Assembly: GCF_029392315.1 (NCBI RefSeq) | Contig: NZ_CP113939.1 | Span: 930,001 to 994,000 of the forward strand | Source of the DNA: Bifidobacterium sp. ESL0690 | Lineage (GTDB): Bacteria; Actinomycetota; Actinomycetes; Actinomycetales; Bifidobacteriaceae | DNA length: 64,000 nt | Reading direction: 5' to 3' | Notes under the pieces: model-generated | The model's database searches: none | Told to the model about the DNA's origin: nothing | What the model saw: only the letters and a program-made list of their open reading frames with translations | In this document: positions 62,596 through 64,000 of the stretch, piece after piece | How positions within the stretch are numbered: the first letter of the stretch is position 1 | Layout: the number at the start of each line of letters is the position of its first letter | Program-made: the position numbers and the translations under genes

Positions 62596-63579
62596 ATGGC
62601 CGAAACACCCCTTGCGTTTATGATCGCCACATACGTGGTGCTTGCGATTTTCTTCGTCGTCGATTTGTTCGTCATTGGTCGTAAGCCCCATGTGCCTTCC
62701 ACCAAGGAGTGCGTGCAGCACATCGCGTTCTTCGTGGTGGCAGCCCTGATTTTCGGCGGCCTGGTCTGGTGGGTGTCCGGTTCGCAGCCGGCGCTCGAGT
62801 TCTATTCCGGCTGGCTCACCGAATATTCGCTGAGCATTGACAACCTCTTCGTTTTCGTCATCATCATGACGAATTTCGCTGTGCCCCGCAAGCTGCAGAA
62901 ATACGTGCTGAGCGTCGGCATCACCATCGCGTTGATTTTGCGTGGCCTCTTCATCCTGGTCGGCGCGGCCGTCATCCAGCGCTTCACATGGGTCTTCTTC
63001 ATCTTCGGCGCATTCCTGATTTATACCGCCGTAAAGCTGGTGGCCGGCGACGATGACGACGAGGAATACCATGAAAACGCGATCATCCGTGCGCTAAGAA
63101 AAGTGGTGAAAATCACTGACCACTATGACGGCGAAAAGATCCGTACAACCATCGACGGCAAGAAGTTCTTCACCCCGATGCTCATCGTCTTCCTGACCAT
63201 CGGCACCACCGACGTGATGTTCGCCTTCGATTCGATTCCTGCCATTTTCGGTCTCACCAAAGACCCGTTCATCGTCTTCACCTCCAACATCTTCGCGCTC
63301 CTTGGCCTCCAGCAGCTCTACTTCCTGCTCGGCGCGCTGCTCGACAAGCTCGAGTACCTGCCATACGGCCTGGCAGTAGTGCTCGGCTTCATCGGCGTCA
63401 AGCTGGTGATGGAAGCCCTGCACGGCAATTCCCTGCCGTTCATCAATGGGGGACACCCGATTACCCAAGTGCCGGAAATTCCGACGTGGGTATCGCTCGC
63501 CGTCATCATCGTGGCCATCGGCACTGCTGCTCTGGCCAGTGTCATCAAGATGAAGAAAGATGCCGCCAAGACGAAGTAG
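62596..63579 (+). CDS. TerC family integral membrane protein
   Basis: A 327-residue membrane protein of the TerC/Alx family, linked to tellurite resistance, manganese efflux and metallation of exported proteins. About eight to nine helices; the family's conserved acidic motifs are present in the membrane: EYSLSIDNLFVFVIIMTNF (about residue 75-93) and IGTTDVMFAFDSIPAIFGLTKDPFIVFTSNIFALLGL (about 196-232), as is the charged loop after the fourth helix (DDDDEEYHENAI). The first helix starts straight after the ATG. It stands alone between uvrB and pyk. Confidence 0.92.
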   Translation: MAETPLAFMIATYVVLAIFFVVDLFVIGRKPHVPSTKECVQHIAFFVVAALIFGGLVWWVSGSQPALEFYSGWLTEYSLSIDNLFVFVIIMTNFAVPRKLQKYVLSVGITIALILRGLFILVGAAVIQRFTWVFFIFGAFLIYTAVKLVAGDDDDEEYHENAIIRALRKVVKITDHYDGEKIRTTIDGKKFFTPMLIVFLTIGTTDVMFAFDSIPAIFGLTKDPFIVFTSNIFALLGLQQLYFLLGALLDKLEYLPYGLAVVLGFIGVKLVMEALHGNSLPFINGGHPITQVPEIPTWVSLAVIIVAIGTAALASVIKMKKDAAKTK

Positions 63580-63597
63580 ATGTCGTCAAACAGTGTA

Positions 63598-63611
63598 TGT
63601 GAACGCTCACA
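63598..63611. promoter_or_regulatory. LacI-family-type operator upstream of pyk
   Basis: TGTGAACGCTCACA, extended to ATGTGAACGCTCACAT, differs by one base from the eno site at 17469. It lies 109 bases before the pyk start codon. Confidence 0.7.
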
Positions 63612-63719
63612 TAAAAGTCGGCGGAACGGCAACCAATGCCTATGAATGCTAGTAGACTGGTTATATGTCGCGGGTTGATTCCCGCCAAACCACATGTCAG
63701 AAAGAATAGGCAGGTATTC

Positions 63720-64000
63720 ATGAGGAAAGCAAAAATCGTAGACACCATCGGACCGGCGAGCGAATCGCTGGAAAACTTGACCGAGCTGGTCAAGAACGGC
63801 ATGGATGTCGCGCGCCTCAATCGTTCGCACGGCACCACCGATGACCATCTGAAGGTCTACAACAACGTTCGTCAGGCTTCCAAGACCACGGGTCGCAACG
63901 TCGCCGCTCTGGTTGATCTGCAGGGCCCGAAGATTCGCTGCGGTTGGTTCAAGAAGAACGCCGACGGCGAAGACAAGGTCCAGCTTACGGCAGGACAGGA
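63720..64000 (+). CDS. pyk: Pyruvate kinase (5' part, cut by window end)
   Basis: Makes pyruvate and ATP from phosphoenolpyruvate. Only the first 93 codons are in the window. They read MRKAKIVDTIGPASESLENL, then LVKNGMDVARLNRSHGTTDDH and ALVDLQGPKIRCGWF, all hallmarks of the N-terminal TIM-barrel region of pyruvate kinase, including the Arg and Asn-x-Ser of the active site. The ATG at 63720 has AGGCAGG upstream. The operator shared with eno suggests joint control of the last steps of glycolysis. Confidence 0.95.
   Translation, partial: MRKAKIVDTIGPASESLENLTELVKNGMDVARLNRSHGTTDDHLKVYNNVRQASKTTGRNVAALVDLQGPKIRCGWFKKNADGEDKVQLTAGQ

Overview
The window reads as chromosomal DNA of a high-GC Gram-positive, most likely a member of the Bifidobacteriaceae. 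The reasons are the GC-rich codon choice; actinobacterial marker families (WhiB, PdtaS-type kinase, CarD, UPF0182, DUF501, DUF5719, LytR-CpsA-Psr proteins); the order pth-mfd-eno-ftsB-DUF501-ppx; and 14-bp LacI-family-type operators in front of enolase and pyruvate kinase. I could not search databases, so genus is inference. No insertion sequence, phage gene, CRISPR array or rRNA is visible; one tRNA (Leu, TAA) is present.

Layout. 1-1.5 kb: uracil permease with an odd internal hairpin. 1.8-7.0 kb: a gluconate block (gluconokinase, gluconate 5-dehydrogenase-like SDR, GntP permease, FadR-type GntR regulator, 6-phosphogluconate dehydrogenase) with shared promoter motifs. 7.2-12.2 kb: BrnQ branched-chain amino acid carrier and a large UPF0182 membrane protein. 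12.4-22 kb: housekeeping (acetyltransferase, pth, mfd, eno, ftsB, DUF501, ppx, tRNA-Leu).

22.3-30.3 kb is the striking part: a compact iterative polyketide/PUFA-synthase-like locus. One protein has AT-ACP-ACP-KR-DH domains; the next gene, nearly overlapping, has KS plus a cysteine-less KS-like (chain-length-factor) half; an EntD/Sfp-type phosphopantetheinyl transferase converges on them. Together they form a nearly self-sufficient set for making a reduced or polyene acyl chain, with no enoylreductase or thioesterase in the window. It is unlike the ordinary type I fatty acid synthase of bifidobacteria and is the best candidate for an undescribed system.

30.5-38 kb: MFS transporter, L-serine ammonia-lyase, FKBP isomerase, GreA, hemolysin III-type protein with an unusual N-terminal extension, PdtaS-like kinase and WhiB1-like protein. 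38-48.2 kb: envelope glycopolymer module (two LCP proteins, a large membrane glycosyltransferase, DUF5719), then a zincin-like protein, a phosphomannomutase-like HAD protein and ComF. 48.3-50.3 kb: umuDC-type mutagenesis operon with two SOS boxes. 50.3-53.1 kb: two-component system and CarD. 53.3-56.6 kb: metal ABC transporter in two units, each with a matching Fur/Zur-like operator over a good promoter. 57-64 kb: folD, rpsA, coaE, uvrB (SOS box inside coaE), terC and the start of pyk.

Links between regions: gluconate is phosphorylated and decarboxylated to pentose phosphate, the entry of the bifid phosphoketolase route; eno and pyk share an operator; umuDC and uvrB share SOS boxes; the two metal-transport units share an operator.
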